The notes under the pieces: model-generated
What the model was told of the DNA's origin: nothing
What the model saw: the letters and a program-made list of their open reading frames with translations, nothing else
The model's database searches: none
Translations under genes and position numbers: made by a program
Shown: positions 8,050-15,870 of the stretch, piece after piece
Position numbering within the stretch: the first letter of the stretch is position 1
Layout of the letters: the number at the start of each line of letters is the position of its first letter
NCBI GenBank assembly: GCA_964483985.1
Contig: CAZADS010000089.1
Coordinates: 1 to 21,945 of the forward strand
From: CAZADS01 sp964483985
GTDB taxonomy: Bacteria > Pseudomonadota > Alphaproteobacteria > Thalassobaculales > Thalassobaculaceae
DNA length: 21,945 nucleotides
Reading direction: 5' to 3'

Positions 8050-8094
8050 GGTTGGCACCCCTTTTTACTATTTATTCTCTTAGGGGTGCCAACC
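8050..8094. repeat. 13-bp perfect inverted repeat (strong hairpin) between cupin and CMD genes
   Basis: GGTTGGCACCCCT (8050-8062) is the exact reverse complement of AGGGGTGCCAACC (8082-8094), with a 19-base AT-rich loop. On the plus strand it is followed after a few bases by CTTTTTG; on the minus strand, in which both neighbouring genes are read, no T run follows. It may be an attenuator or mRNA-stabilising element in the cupin-CMD transcript, or a terminator of antisense transcription. Confidence 0.6.
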
Positions 8095-8158
8095 AGCATC
8101 TTTTTGCGTTTAAATTTCGTATTTAATTGACTTAGATTGGATAAAATGCATTAGCCAA

Positions 8159-8737
8159 CTATTCTGCGGTTTCTTTAATCCCTGTTTTCTGAGGAGTTAA
8201 ACGGACGTAACTATTTTGCTCGGGTTTATAGTATGCACGGTCCGGTTTATAACGACCCCCTACAATAGTCACGGCAAAAGTATCGTCAGTTAAAGCTTGA
8301 AAGCTATGGATTTCTCTTGGCGGCGCTACCATGGCTAAATCGTTTGCTTCTAAAACTCTATCGTCAACTATTTCTAATTCTGCATAACCTTCTTTACTAC
8401 CGTCGTCCTTTCTGTCGTAAACGACATGTTTTAATTTTCCACTATATACCCCCACTGATTCCCAAACGCCATGATCATGGGGTGGAATGTATTTATCTTT
8501 TGGAAGTTGATCGAACGTAATAGACATTTCACCGTCGTAATATAGGTATTTGGAATTATTAATGTGATTCCCCTGTCGTTTTACTCCGGCTTCACTTAGA
8601 TCCTGGGCAAGCATGGCTGCGTACGGTTTCTTTAATCCCTCAAGTAATTTTGGTCCATCCTGGCCATGTATCGCAACAAGGCGCTTTACTTCTTCGGCTA
8701 GTTGACTCGCAGTATAATCTAATGAAGCTTTAGACAT
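8159..8737 (-). CDS. Cupin-fold metal-dependent protein (cysteine-dioxygenase-like family)
   Basis: 192 residues from ATG 8737, chosen because GGAG lies 7 bases upstream; an ATG directly before it (8740) and a longer frame starting MFFTKAQ are less well placed. The first cupin motif is clear: PPHDHGVWESVGVYSG with metal ligands H87, H89 and E93; the second supplies H144 in APPREIHSF. Before the cupin is a helical N-terminal region (residues 1-60) as in predicted metal-dependent enzymes related to cysteine dioxygenase (COG5553-type). Known: this group binds a mononuclear metal, usually iron, and includes thiol dioxygenases. The substrate here is unknown. It is the first gene of the minus-strand set cupin-CMD-IlvD and is divergent from the degenerate SDR gene, so the 221-base gap upstream should hold its promoter. 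Confidence 0.85.
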   Translation of the reverse strand: MSKASLDYTASQLAEEVKRLVAIHGQDGPKLLEGLKKPYAAMLAQDLSEAGVKRQGNHINNSKYLYYDGEMSITFDQLPKDKYIPPHDHGVWESVGVYSGKLKHVVYDRKDDGSKEGYAELEIVDDRVLEANDLAMVAPPREIHSFQALTDDTFAVTIVGGRYKPDRAYYKPEQNSYVRLTPQKTGIKETAE

Positions 8738-8958
8738 CATAATTCTCCAGGCTATTTGCGCTTTGGTAAAAAACATTCCAGCAATTAAGTAGAATTTAAT
8801 CGATTTATTAGCCGTTTTAAAGTAGATCGTCGATTCAATCCTATTTTACCCGTGAATTAACATTCCCTGGATTTCTCCAGATCATTTTGGGGTTTAGTCG
8901 TGTAATATCTTGGAGTATATTTTGTAGTAATTTTCTATATGGCAAGAGGATTTTCGTC

Positions 8959-9750
8959 ATCGATCTTAATTTATCGGGTAAATCTGTTTTGATAACAGGT
9001 GGTAGTAAGGGAATTGGTTTCTCAATAGCAGAAGCCTTTGCGAATGAGGGCGCGAAAGTTGCTTTATGCGCCCGCGATGCTGGGGCTCTAGAAGCATCCT
9101 GTTCAAAAATCCAGGAAACCGGTGCTAAGGCGGTTTGGGTTTCAGCTGATCTTTTTACATCAGAAGGATGTGAGTCTGCTGTGAACGAAACTGTTAAAAG
9201 TTTTGGTGGTTTAGACATCTTAATCAATAATGCGTCGACAAATGTTGGTGGCCGCCTAGAAGACCTTTCGGATGAACAGGTAATGGAACGCGTAATCGGT
9301 AAGACGCTAGCGTCGATGCGGTGTTGCCGATTTAGTCTTCCTTTTCTTAGGGCAAGTGGAGCCGGACGTATAGTTTGCATAGGAGGGACGTCGTCAAGAA
9401 CACCGGGGCCGTCTTCATTGCCGAGTGGTTTAGGAAATTCCTCGCTATCAAATTTTGTTAAGCATTTTAGTAACGATATTGCAGCAGACGGGATAACTGT
9501 AAATGTAGTGCACCCTCCCTTTACAAAAACAGATCGATATCCTGCTCGTTTGGCTGCTCGGGCAAAGCAACTCGGCGTTTCTATTGAGGAGGCAGAGGCA
9601 TCTTTTACTTCTGAATTTCCGATTGGAAGGATTATAGAACCAAAGGATATTGCCCCGTTAGTTTTGTTTCTGGCATCCATAAATGCGTCGGCTATAACGG
9701 GCCAGGCGGTAGCAGTGGATGGTGGGGCCACACCGTATGTATCGTATTAA
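8959..9750 (+). CDS. SDR-fold protein lacking the usual catalytic Asn/Tyr/Lys; non-canonical start
   Basis: The N-terminal Rossmann motif is intact (LITGGSKGIG, then NNAS) and the C-terminus has TGQAVAVDGGATP, so it binds NAD(P) in the short-chain dehydrogenase fold. The active site is altered: where the family has YxxxK the sequence reads SGLGN (Ser codon 9424-9426, Asn codon 9436-9438), and the structural Asn before the helix reads K or T (VIGKTL). A Ser pair (GGTSS) remains. SDRs with a SGxGN-like replacement are known as divergent lineages, so this may be a reductase with another mechanism or a non-catalytic partner. Start: the expected N-terminus DLNLSGKSV is preceded by ATC (8959) with AGAGGA 8 bases upstream; the only in-frame ordinary start is TTG 8887, with no ribosome-binding site. 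The 3' end is 8 bases from the convergent amidohydrolase gene. Confidence 0.8.
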   Translation: MDLNLSGKSVLITGGSKGIGFSIAEAFANEGAKVALCARDAGALEASCSKIQETGAKAVWVSADLFTSEGCESAVNETVKSFGGLDILINNASTNVGGRLEDLSDEQVMERVIGKTLASMRCCRFSLPFLRASGAGRIVCIGGTSSRTPGPSSLPSGLGNSSLSNFVKHFSNDIAADGITVNVVHPPFTKTDRYPARLAARAKQLGVSIEEAEASFTSEFPIGRIIEPKDIAPLVLFLASINASAITGQAVAVDGGATPYVSY

Positions 9751-9758
9751 ACTTGATG

Positions 9759-10883
9759 CTAAACGACTTCTGGTTCGCTTAAGCCATAAAGACGCCGTGG
9801 ATTATCTTGTAGAATTGCTTTGAGGCTATCGGCGGATAACGCTTCTTGGGTAGCAAAAAATTTTTTCACTGGTCCGTCCCTGGCGTCTAGGTGCGGATAG
9901 TCAGAGGCCCAAACTATCCGTTCGTCTCCGATCAAACTTATAGTTGCACTAAGTGTTCGTTCGTCGGGATCACAACTGATCCAGCAATTTCGATTAAAAT
10001 AATCACTTGGTTTCATAGTCAAAACAGGGGCTAAATGATGCAATCTCTCAAGATGCTCGTCCAATCGGTCCAACCAACCTGGGAGCCAACCGCAGCCAGC
10101 TTCTAAATAGGCCACTTGTAAATTTGGAAATTTCTCAAAAACGCCACCCACTATCATATTTGCGCAGGCCGTCATTTGTTCGAATGGATGTGAAATCACA
10201 TGAGTTAAAATATAGTTGTCGTATCTGTAAGAGCTAAGTGTGCGCTCGTGGCCACCACCTCCTTCATGGAATGATAGTGGCACTCCTAACCCCTGAACGG
10301 TTTCATAAATAGGGTCAAAATCTGGGTGGTCGAGATTTCGTTCGTCCGCAGGCGCCGGGTGCGCCATTACTCCCCGCATAGCTAATTCGGTTACGCATCG
10401 TTTAGCTTCTCGCACAGAAACTTCAGGATGTTGAAAAGGCACCAGGGCTACACCGATCATTCGATCAGGAAATTGTCTACATTGGTCGTATAACCAGTCA
10501 TTATAGGCGCGGCACACAGCTTCAGCAAAACTGGGGTTTTTTACAGTGGCTATCCCGAGGAGTAGCATAGACGGATAAAGTACCATCGTATCTATTCCTT
10601 CGCTATTCATGTCATTAAGGCGTTCTTGGGAATTCCACCCACCTTCTCGTCGATGATCGGAATCATGATCGTAAAAGGCCCCAATCCCTTCCGGTCTCCC
10701 GGCCCCTAAACCAGCCTGTTTCGGCCAAAGCTTTCCATCCAATTGAAATCGTAAATTACCATTTGAGTCTTTTTCGAACCCTGGTTTATTTTTGGCGAAA
10801 GCAGGGTCTAAATACTGGGTGAACATGTCCAAAGGTTCTACGACATGTCCATCAGCATCTATTATTTGAAAATGTTTAGACAT
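9759..10883 (-). CDS. Amidohydrolase family protein (amidohydrolase 2 / ACMSD-like decarboxylase-hydrolase)
   Basis: A 374-residue TIM-barrel metal-dependent hydrolase of the PF04909 type. Visible ligand motifs in order: DADGH (D9, D11, H13) on strand 1, the His of SFHEGGGGH (~206), the His of ISHPFEQ (~232), and the Asp of WASDYPH (~328). YLEAGCGWLPGWLDRL is the block usual in this subfamily. Known relatives hydrolyse C-N or C-C bonds or decarboxylate aromatic acids (ACMSD, gamma-resorcylate decarboxylase). It is the last gene of the transporter operon, 25 bases behind the ATPase, so its substrate is probably the imported compound or a product of the operon's SDR. ATG 10883 has a weak purine-rich GAGAAAG just before it. 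It ends in -PEVV, like the IlvD-type protein. Family strong, reaction unknown. Confidence 0.9.
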   Translation of the reverse strand: MSKHFQIIDADGHVVEPLDMFTQYLDPAFAKNKPGFEKDSNGNLRFQLDGKLWPKQAGLGAGRPEGIGAFYDHDSDHRREGGWNSQERLNDMNSEGIDTMVLYPSMLLLGIATVKNPSFAEAVCRAYNDWLYDQCRQFPDRMIGVALVPFQHPEVSVREAKRCVTELAMRGVMAHPAPADERNLDHPDFDPIYETVQGLGVPLSFHEGGGGHERTLSSYRYDNYILTHVISHPFEQMTACANMIVGGVFEKFPNLQVAYLEAGCGWLPGWLDRLDEHLERLHHLAPVLTMKPSDYFNRNCWISCDPDERTLSATISLIGDERIVWASDYPHLDARDGPVKKFFATQEALSADSLKAILQDNPRRLYGLSEPEVV

Positions 10884-10908
10884 CTTTCTCGCTACTTTCG
10901 ATGAATAT

Positions 10909-12027
10909 TTATCCGTTGGGATCTAAGACAACGCAGTGTTTTGGATCTGCTATTATATAAACGTCCTCGCCCTCTGAGTATGGAGTATCGATACTTCCCT
11001 TAATAACTATTTGGTTGCCTTCCCAGGTCAGGCTGTATTCATAGGCTTCGCCAAGAAAAACGCGTTGTTTGATTTTAGCAAGCCAGTTATTAAGTGATTT
11101 TTTATCCGGTGATGACGCTAGGTGTGCAAATGCCGGTCTAAACGCGACTTTCATCGAATTTTCTGTAGTCACTCCCTGGTTTTCGGCATGAATTAAGTTT
11201 CCTCCAGGAGTTTCGATTACGACTTGCGAATCATTAGTTAGCTCTGGCTTTAGTTGACCTGAGACCACGTTTGCGGCGCCGACGAAATCGGCTACAAAGT
11301 CAGTTCTTGGGAATCGATAAAGATTATCCGGTGTGTCGATTTGCGCAATTCGACCAGCATTCATAACTATTATACGATCTGATAATACTAAGGCTTCTTC
11401 TTGATCATGCGTAACGTATAAAGAGCTTACGCCAATCTGTTTTTGGAGTTGCTGCATTTCGCGTCTCATTCCAGCTCGAAGACGAGCGTCCAAGTTGCTC
11501 AGCGGTTCGTCGAGTAATACAACACTGGGTCTAACAGCTAGCGCTCGCGCGAGGGCTACCCTTTGCTGTTGCCCGCCAGATAAATTGGCTGCACTACGGT
11601 CTCTAAAACTCTCCATTTCCACCAATTCCAACGCCCAATTTAGTCCAGCGTCAATTTCAGCACGTGGTAGGCTCTTTACCTTTAAACCATAGCCAACGTT
11701 TTGGGCTACTGTCATATGAGGCCAGATAGCATAAGACTGGAATACCATTGCCAAACCGCGATTTTCCGTGGGAATATTTATTTTCTGGTCGCTCGAAAAT
11801 ACGGTCTCACCGTTGATTGTAATTTTTCCGGAACTAGGTTCTTCAAGGCCGGCTATAGCCCTTAGTGTCGTTGTTTTTCCACACCCAGACGGCCCCAGGA
11901 GCGTCAAATGTTCGCCGACCCGGAGGTTAAAATTTATACCATCAACTGCCGTGGTGTCCCCATATTTAACTACAAGGTCTTCGACCTCGATCATATTAGT
12001 TTCAGATTCGGAATCGTATGTTGACAA
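10909..12027 (-). CDS. ABC transporter ATP-binding protein, FbpC/PotA type
   Basis: A 372-residue importer ATPase. Walker A GPSGCGKT (45-52), Q-loop Gln97 (FQSYAIWPHMTV), signature LSGGQQQR (149-156), Walker B VVLLDEP (169-175) and switch His207 (VTHDQEEA) are all intact. The C-terminal ~130 residues form the TOBE/OB regulatory extension (DFVGAANVVSG, FRPAFAHL) usual for iron, polyamine, phosphonate and sugar uptake ATPases. The TTG at 12027 is taken as start because AGGAGA lies a suitable distance upstream; an internal ATG at residue 12 has no ribosome-binding site. It works in the cytoplasm with the fused permease encoded two genes upstream. It is separated from that permease gene by an SDR gene, with gaps of 37 and 21 bases, so the set is almost certainly co-transcribed. 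Confidence 0.95.
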   Translation of the reverse strand: MSTYDSESETNMIEVEDLVVKYGDTTAVDGINFNLRVGEHLTLLGPSGCGKTTTLRAIAGLEEPSSGKITINGETVFSSDQKINIPTENRGLAMVFQSYAIWPHMTVAQNVGYGLKVKSLPRAEIDAGLNWALELVEMESFRDRSAANLSGGQQQRVALARALAVRPSVVLLDEPLSNLDARLRAGMRREMQQLQKQIGVSSLYVTHDQEEALVLSDRIIVMNAGRIAQIDTPDNLYRFPRTDFVADFVGAANVVSGQLKPELTNDSQVVIETPGGNLIHAENQGVTTENSMKVAFRPAFAHLASSPDKKSLNNWLAKIKQRVFLGEAYEYSLTWEGNQIVIKGSIDTPYSEGEDVYIIADPKHCVVLDPNG

Positions 12028-12064
12028 AGTAAAGTTCTCCTAGGTGGTCTTTTATAGAGCTAGT

Positions 12065-12805
12065 TTAACCAAATCGCATTCTTGTTGTAATTAATTGCCC
12101 GGTCATAAATTTGCTGGCGGGTCCCGAAAGAAATAGAACGGTTTCGGCAATGTCCTCCGGCAAACTTAATCGTCCGAGAGGGTCTTGACTCCATCGTTTC
12201 TCCCATTCCTCGTTAGTCAATGTACCGCGCGCTAGTGGAGTGTCTGTAGTGCCTGGGTTGATTGCATTAACCGTTATGTTTTTTGAACCTAATTCAAGGG
12301 CGAGAGATTTTGTATAAGCAATCACTCCGGCCTTTGATGCAGAATAATGCGACCCTCCAGATAAACCAAAAATGCCCCGATCGGAGGCAAAAAGTACTAT
12401 CGCGCCAGATTGTTGCTTTACCATCACTCGCGCAGCTGCCCGCGTTATATAAAATGTTCCATGCAAATTAACTGCGACAACTTGGTGCCACTCTTCATCA
12501 GACATTTCGATTACATGTTTCCGGGGAGCGATGCCCGCGCAGTTGACTAAAATATCCACCTGTCCCCATTGTTCTGTTACAAACTCGATTGCTTCTTCAC
12601 AGGATTGATTATTTGAAATATCAAGCCGGTGCGCGATCGCGGTACCGCCGGATTCATTTATCGCAGCTGCGCCGTCCTCGACTCCGTCGAAATTTAGATC
12701 AGTTAGAACAACTTTTGCACCATTTCGTGCGAGCAACTCGGCAGAAGCTCTGCCAATACCTCTCCCGGCGCCAGCTATAACGGCAATCTTATTTTGCACA
12801 GTCAT
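12065..12805 (-). CDS. Short-chain dehydrogenase/reductase (classical SDR)
   Basis: A 246-residue classical SDR with all key residues: cofactor loop AGAGRGIG (11-18), Asp of TDL (~36) suggesting NAD preference, NCAG (88-91), structural N113, catalytic S141, Y154 and K158 (HYSASKAG). It oxidises or reduces an alcohol/carbonyl in the cytoplasm. The C-terminus is unusual: after TGQLI, where most relatives read VDGG, it reads TTRMRFG and stops, so the end appears altered or slightly truncated. ATG 12805 has AGGAGGGT a few bases upstream, a very strong site. It sits inside the ABC operon between permease (21-base gap) and ATPase (37-base gap), which links it to metabolism of the transported compound. 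Confidence 0.93.
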   Translation of the reverse strand: MTVQNKIAVIAGAGRGIGRASAELLARNGAKVVLTDLNFDGVEDGAAAINESGGTAIAHRLDISNNQSCEEAIEFVTEQWGQVDILVNCAGIAPRKHVIEMSDEEWHQVVAVNLHGTFYITRAAARVMVKQQSGAIVLFASDRGIFGLSGGSHYSASKAGVIAYTKSLALELGSKNITVNAINPGTTDTPLARGTLTNEEWEKRWSQDPLGRLSLPEDIAETVLFLSGPASKFMTGQLITTRMRFG

Positions 12806-12826
12806 AAGAAGGACCCTCCTAGTTTT

Positions 12827-14554
12827 TTAACGGCCTTGGCCAAGAATATTTCCCCCTAGAATCCAATATCCCACGATGATAATGAAAGCATTAATGGCTA
12901 ATAATATTACAGACAAAGCAGCGATGGCTTCCCAACTTGGCAACATATATGCATCCATAATAGCGGTGGCTATGACTGTGGTTTTGGCATTATATAAAAG
13001 GACTGAAGAACTAAGTTCTTTAACGGATGGAACAAAAATTAATATAAATCCAGCGAGCATTCCTGTCTTCATCAGCGGGCCGGTGATATCCCGCAATATC
13101 CGTAGCCGGGATGCCCCTAGCACACTCGCAGCACTCTCCAATTCTTCATAAATGCTTGCTAGAGAGGAAGAGCAACTCATATAGGCAAATGGCATGAACT
13201 TGGTCAAATAAGCCAGCGAGATAATGGTAAGGGTACCATAAAGCATAATGGGACCGCTGCTGTATGCCGCAAATAACCCGACGGCAAATACCATGCCAGG
13301 TATCACCAAAGGTGCTGTGGCTAGGAATGCTAACCATCCACCGAGCGGAACAATATTGCGCACAGATAAATAAGCGATAACCGACATAATAGCGACGCCG
13401 ATTGTCGAGGCAAAAAAACTGGTAATCAAGCTGTTCTTAATCGAAAGCAGGCCAAATTCATAATCGAAAAGCACGTAGTAGAAGTTTGTGAAACTGAAAT
13501 TGTCTAAAGAATATCCTTTCCAGGATTGCTCTAACAAAGAAGTCCCGATTATCATCCAATAGGGCAGAATAAATGTAAAAAGGATGATCAAGAACGTTAG
13601 AATAATTGCCGGCCATTTCCATGCGCCAAGGCTTACGCGATGACGTCTGCCACCTTTGCCTTTTATGGTTGCATAGTTTCCCCGGCTTAGCATTTTTCTT
13701 TGGAGCCAAAGTAATACAACAGTGACGAGTAATAAGGGCAGTGATAAAGCCGCTGCCAATCCTACTTGAGGCGGGTATTCAAATAGAGACCAAAGTTGGG
13801 TCGTTATAACGTAAATATTGGACGGCACACCTAAAGTGGCAGGTACACCATAAAGAATTAGGGATTCTAGAAACATCAAAATGAACCCAGACAAAGCGGC
13901 CGGCCATGCGAGCGGGAGTGTAATTGATGCCAACACCTTAAACTTTCCTGCGCCGGATACGCGGGCAGCCTCTTCTATTTCAGTGTCCATCATTTCAAAT
14001 GCATTATACATAAATAAAAACGCTAACGGATAAACAGTGGCCAGTGAAACCAGGATCAAACCCTCGAAGGAAAAAATATTAATAAGTGGGTCGGCACTTC
14101 CTGTCATCCAACGCCATATTTTGTTGAGCATTCCAGCATTTGGGCCACCCAATAAAATCCAAGATAGAGCGTTGACAAAGCCAGGCGTTACAAAAGCTCC
14201 AAGAACCCCTATACGTATTAAGCCACGACAGGGAATATCTGTACGGCTTACCAACCAAGCTAACGGCGCGCCCATCAACATTCCTAAAACACCGCAGGCT
14301 AACCCCAGGATAAGGGAATTTTTGACTGCTAGGTGGAATGTGTTATTGCGAAATAGCTCCGCATAATTTCCTAGTGATGTTCCCTCTTCCGTTATGAAGC
14401 TCTCTAATAAGAGGTGATACATCGGCAGTAAAACTAAGATAAGTAATGCGGCGATAACGCCAATCCATATGAGATTCGTGGCGTTTAAATGTTGGCCCCA
14501 TCGAATTTTTTCTTGGTTGTCTCGCGATGTAGCGCTGGTGCTTAACAGCGTCAT
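12827..14554 (-). CDS. Fused two-domain ABC transporter permease, FbpB-type
   Basis: 575 residues, two BPD-type permease halves joined in one polypeptide as in FbpB/ThiP-like importers. Membrane segments start at ~28-50 and recur through to ~560, with a basic cytoplasmic linker (~290-310, KGKGGRRHR) between the halves. Each half has an EAA loop that contacts the ATPase: ~194-215 (EEAARVSGAGKF then ITLPLA) and ~472-495 (ESAASVLGASRL then ITGPLM). It forms the inner-membrane channel for the ligand delivered by the binding protein encoded just upstream. ATG 14554 has AGGA 8 bases before it. A 209-base gap with a strong hairpin separates it from the binding-protein gene, and only 21 bases separate it from the downstream SDR. 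Confidence 0.94.
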   Translation of the reverse strand: MTLLSTSATSRDNQEKIRWGQHLNATNLIWIGVIAALLILVLLPMYHLLLESFITEEGTSLGNYAELFRNNTFHLAVKNSLILGLACGVLGMLMGAPLAWLVSRTDIPCRGLIRIGVLGAFVTPGFVNALSWILLGGPNAGMLNKIWRWMTGSADPLINIFSFEGLILVSLATVYPLAFLFMYNAFEMMDTEIEEAARVSGAGKFKVLASITLPLAWPAALSGFILMFLESLILYGVPATLGVPSNIYVITTQLWSLFEYPPQVGLAAALSLPLLLVTVVLLWLQRKMLSRGNYATIKGKGGRRHRVSLGAWKWPAIILTFLIILFTFILPYWMIIGTSLLEQSWKGYSLDNFSFTNFYYVLFDYEFGLLSIKNSLITSFFASTIGVAIMSVIAYLSVRNIVPLGGWLAFLATAPLVIPGMVFAVGLFAAYSSGPIMLYGTLTIISLAYLTKFMPFAYMSCSSSLASIYEELESAASVLGASRLRILRDITGPLMKTGMLAGFILIFVPSVKELSSSVLLYNAKTTVIATAIMDAYMLPSWEAIAALSVILLAINAFIIIVGYWILGGNILGQGR

Positions 14555-14687
14555 GTTGAATATCCTAGTTTAATAGCTGGTCGCAGGTATAGCTTTGAAG
14601 TTACATAAAAAATTAAAGTTAGTTAAACCCCTATATAGAGATTGTCTGGATATCAAAATGCCTGATTAGATCAACGGGCACTTAATT

Positions 14688-14720
14688 TTCCCCGGTTCGA
14701 AGCATTATCGAACCGGGGAA
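14688..14720 (-). terminator. Strong GC-rich hairpin between binding-protein and permease genes
   Basis: TTCCCCGGTTCGA (14688-14700) and TCGAACCGGGGAA (14708-14720) make a perfect 13-bp stem with a 7-base loop. It lies 44 bases past the binding-protein stop and ahead of the permease. On the minus strand the stem is followed by AAAATT, not a U tract; a TTTTT run follows on the plus strand. Known precedent (malE-malF type spacers) suggests partial termination or 3'-end protection that lets the binding protein be made in excess over the membrane parts. Confidence 0.6.
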
Positions 14721-14763
14721 GCTTTTTCAATCTCTTAACTGTGATTGAAGGATTGTATTTTAA

Positions 14764-15831
14764 TTAACCCCCAAAAATAGCCGAAAATTTCTTTTTACCT
14801 TCTTTTAACCATTTCGCAACTTCTTTTGGATCCGCGCTAATAATAGTCATTGTTTTTGGGTTAGGATACCGGGTTGGATATTTGATATCGTCGTGATCGA
14901 TTGGTGAGAGCACACCGCCGTTGACATAATATTGCTGGCCTTCTGGTGAGGTGATCCAATCTTTTAACACCCGCGCCGCATTCGGATGTGGTGCATGCTT
15001 CATAATGGCAACCGGTCCTAATTGACCAAAAACCCCATCTTTAGGAAATACGGTTTCGATGGGAAGTCCACGTGTCCGGGCTGGAGCAGTGATTTGATGG
15101 TCGCAAAGCAGAACCAGTCTTTCGCCACTTGCCACTATATTCGAGGCGTCGCAAGATTGTTGGGTCATGATTCCGTTTGCTTTTAGTTTTTTGAAGTAGT
15201 CCCAACCGTATAACTGCACCAAATGATAGTCTAAAATAGCTGATGTGCCACTGGCATTGATGTGCCCTTGAACTACTAAATTTTTGTATTTTGGATCAAT
15301 CAAATCTTTCCAGGAAGTTGGGATCATGTCCCCTTTAACAAGCTGATCATTATATTGAATAGCGGCCATTCCGATTTGGGAGGCATGCCAGTAATGTTCG
15401 GGATCGTAATAATCTTTTTTTCTATATAGTTTAATGTTGGCAGGCTCAAATGGTGCTAGCATGCCTTTCTCTTTCATACTGTAGAAATGAGCAACAACCG
15501 AGGTATCGATTATATCAGCGTTATGCACGCCCGTTTCAAATTCTTTAACGGCTCTTCGGAAGTTCGTTGATGAACTAATTCGCGTAATTACGACCTTTAT
15601 CCCAAGTGCCTTTGTTGCCGCTTTCCCAATGGCATGAGCCGTTTTAGTGGCCCTTGAAGTGTAATAATGCACAACCCCTTCTTTTTGGGCAGCAGCTTTT
15701 TCAGCAGCTGTTGCCCCCGCTGCGTTGGCGAGCGAAGGTGATAACGAAACCATTGCAGCTATTCCTGCCACAATTGCTGTGTATTTTAATGACATTGATG
15801 TTTTTATGAGATGGTTTTTACTTATACTCAA
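14764..15831 (-). CDS. ABC transporter periplasmic substrate-binding protein, FbpA/AfuA-like
   Basis: 355 residues. TTG 15831 is the start: AGGAGG sits 7 bases upstream, while the internal ATG at residue 13 has no such site. Signal peptide: basic n-region (KNHLIK, SLK), hydrophobic core (AIVAGIAAMVSL), cleavage near ANA/AGA. The mature protein follows the iron/polyamine/phosphonate binding-protein pattern: GVVHYYTSR at the first strand, a DIIDTS segment, AIQYND, SWKDLIDPKYKN and SPEGQQYYVNGGVLSPID near the C-terminus. The adjacent Tyr pair that binds Fe(III) in FbpA is not evident in the expected central position, so iron is not assumed; a small organic ligand fits the SDR and amidohydrolase genes downstream better. 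It is first in the operon and divergent from the leuC-like gene. Confidence 0.9.
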   Translation of the reverse strand: MSISKNHLIKTSMSLKYTAIVAGIAAMVSLSPSLANAAGATAAEKAAAQKEGVVHYYTSRATKTAHAIGKAATKALGIKVVITRISSSTNFRRAVKEFETGVHNADIIDTSVVAHFYSMKEKGMLAPFEPANIKLYRKKDYYDPEHYWHASQIGMAAIQYNDQLVKGDMIPTSWKDLIDPKYKNLVVQGHINASGTSAILDYHLVQLYGWDYFKKLKANGIMTQQSCDASNIVASGERLVLLCDHQITAPARTRGLPIETVFPKDGVFGQLGPVAIMKHAPHPNAARVLKDWITSPEGQQYYVNGGVLSPIDHDDIKYPTRYPNPKTMTIISADPKEVAKWLKEGKKKFSAIFGG

Positions 15832-15870
15832 AGCGTTTCCTCCTAATTTAAAAGGGCTGTCACTTTACAA

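Noticed and set aside
8011..8058. N-terminal extension of the CMD-family protein from GTG 8058
   Set aside because: The GTG is inside a strong hairpin and the extra 16 residues have no counterpart in the family.
8841..9731. Long minus-strand frame of 296 codons opposite the degenerate SDR
   Set aside because: It is the antisense shadow of the SDR gene: composition is Pro/Ser/Ala-rich with no family motifs, and the plus strand has a clear Rossmann motif and C-terminus.
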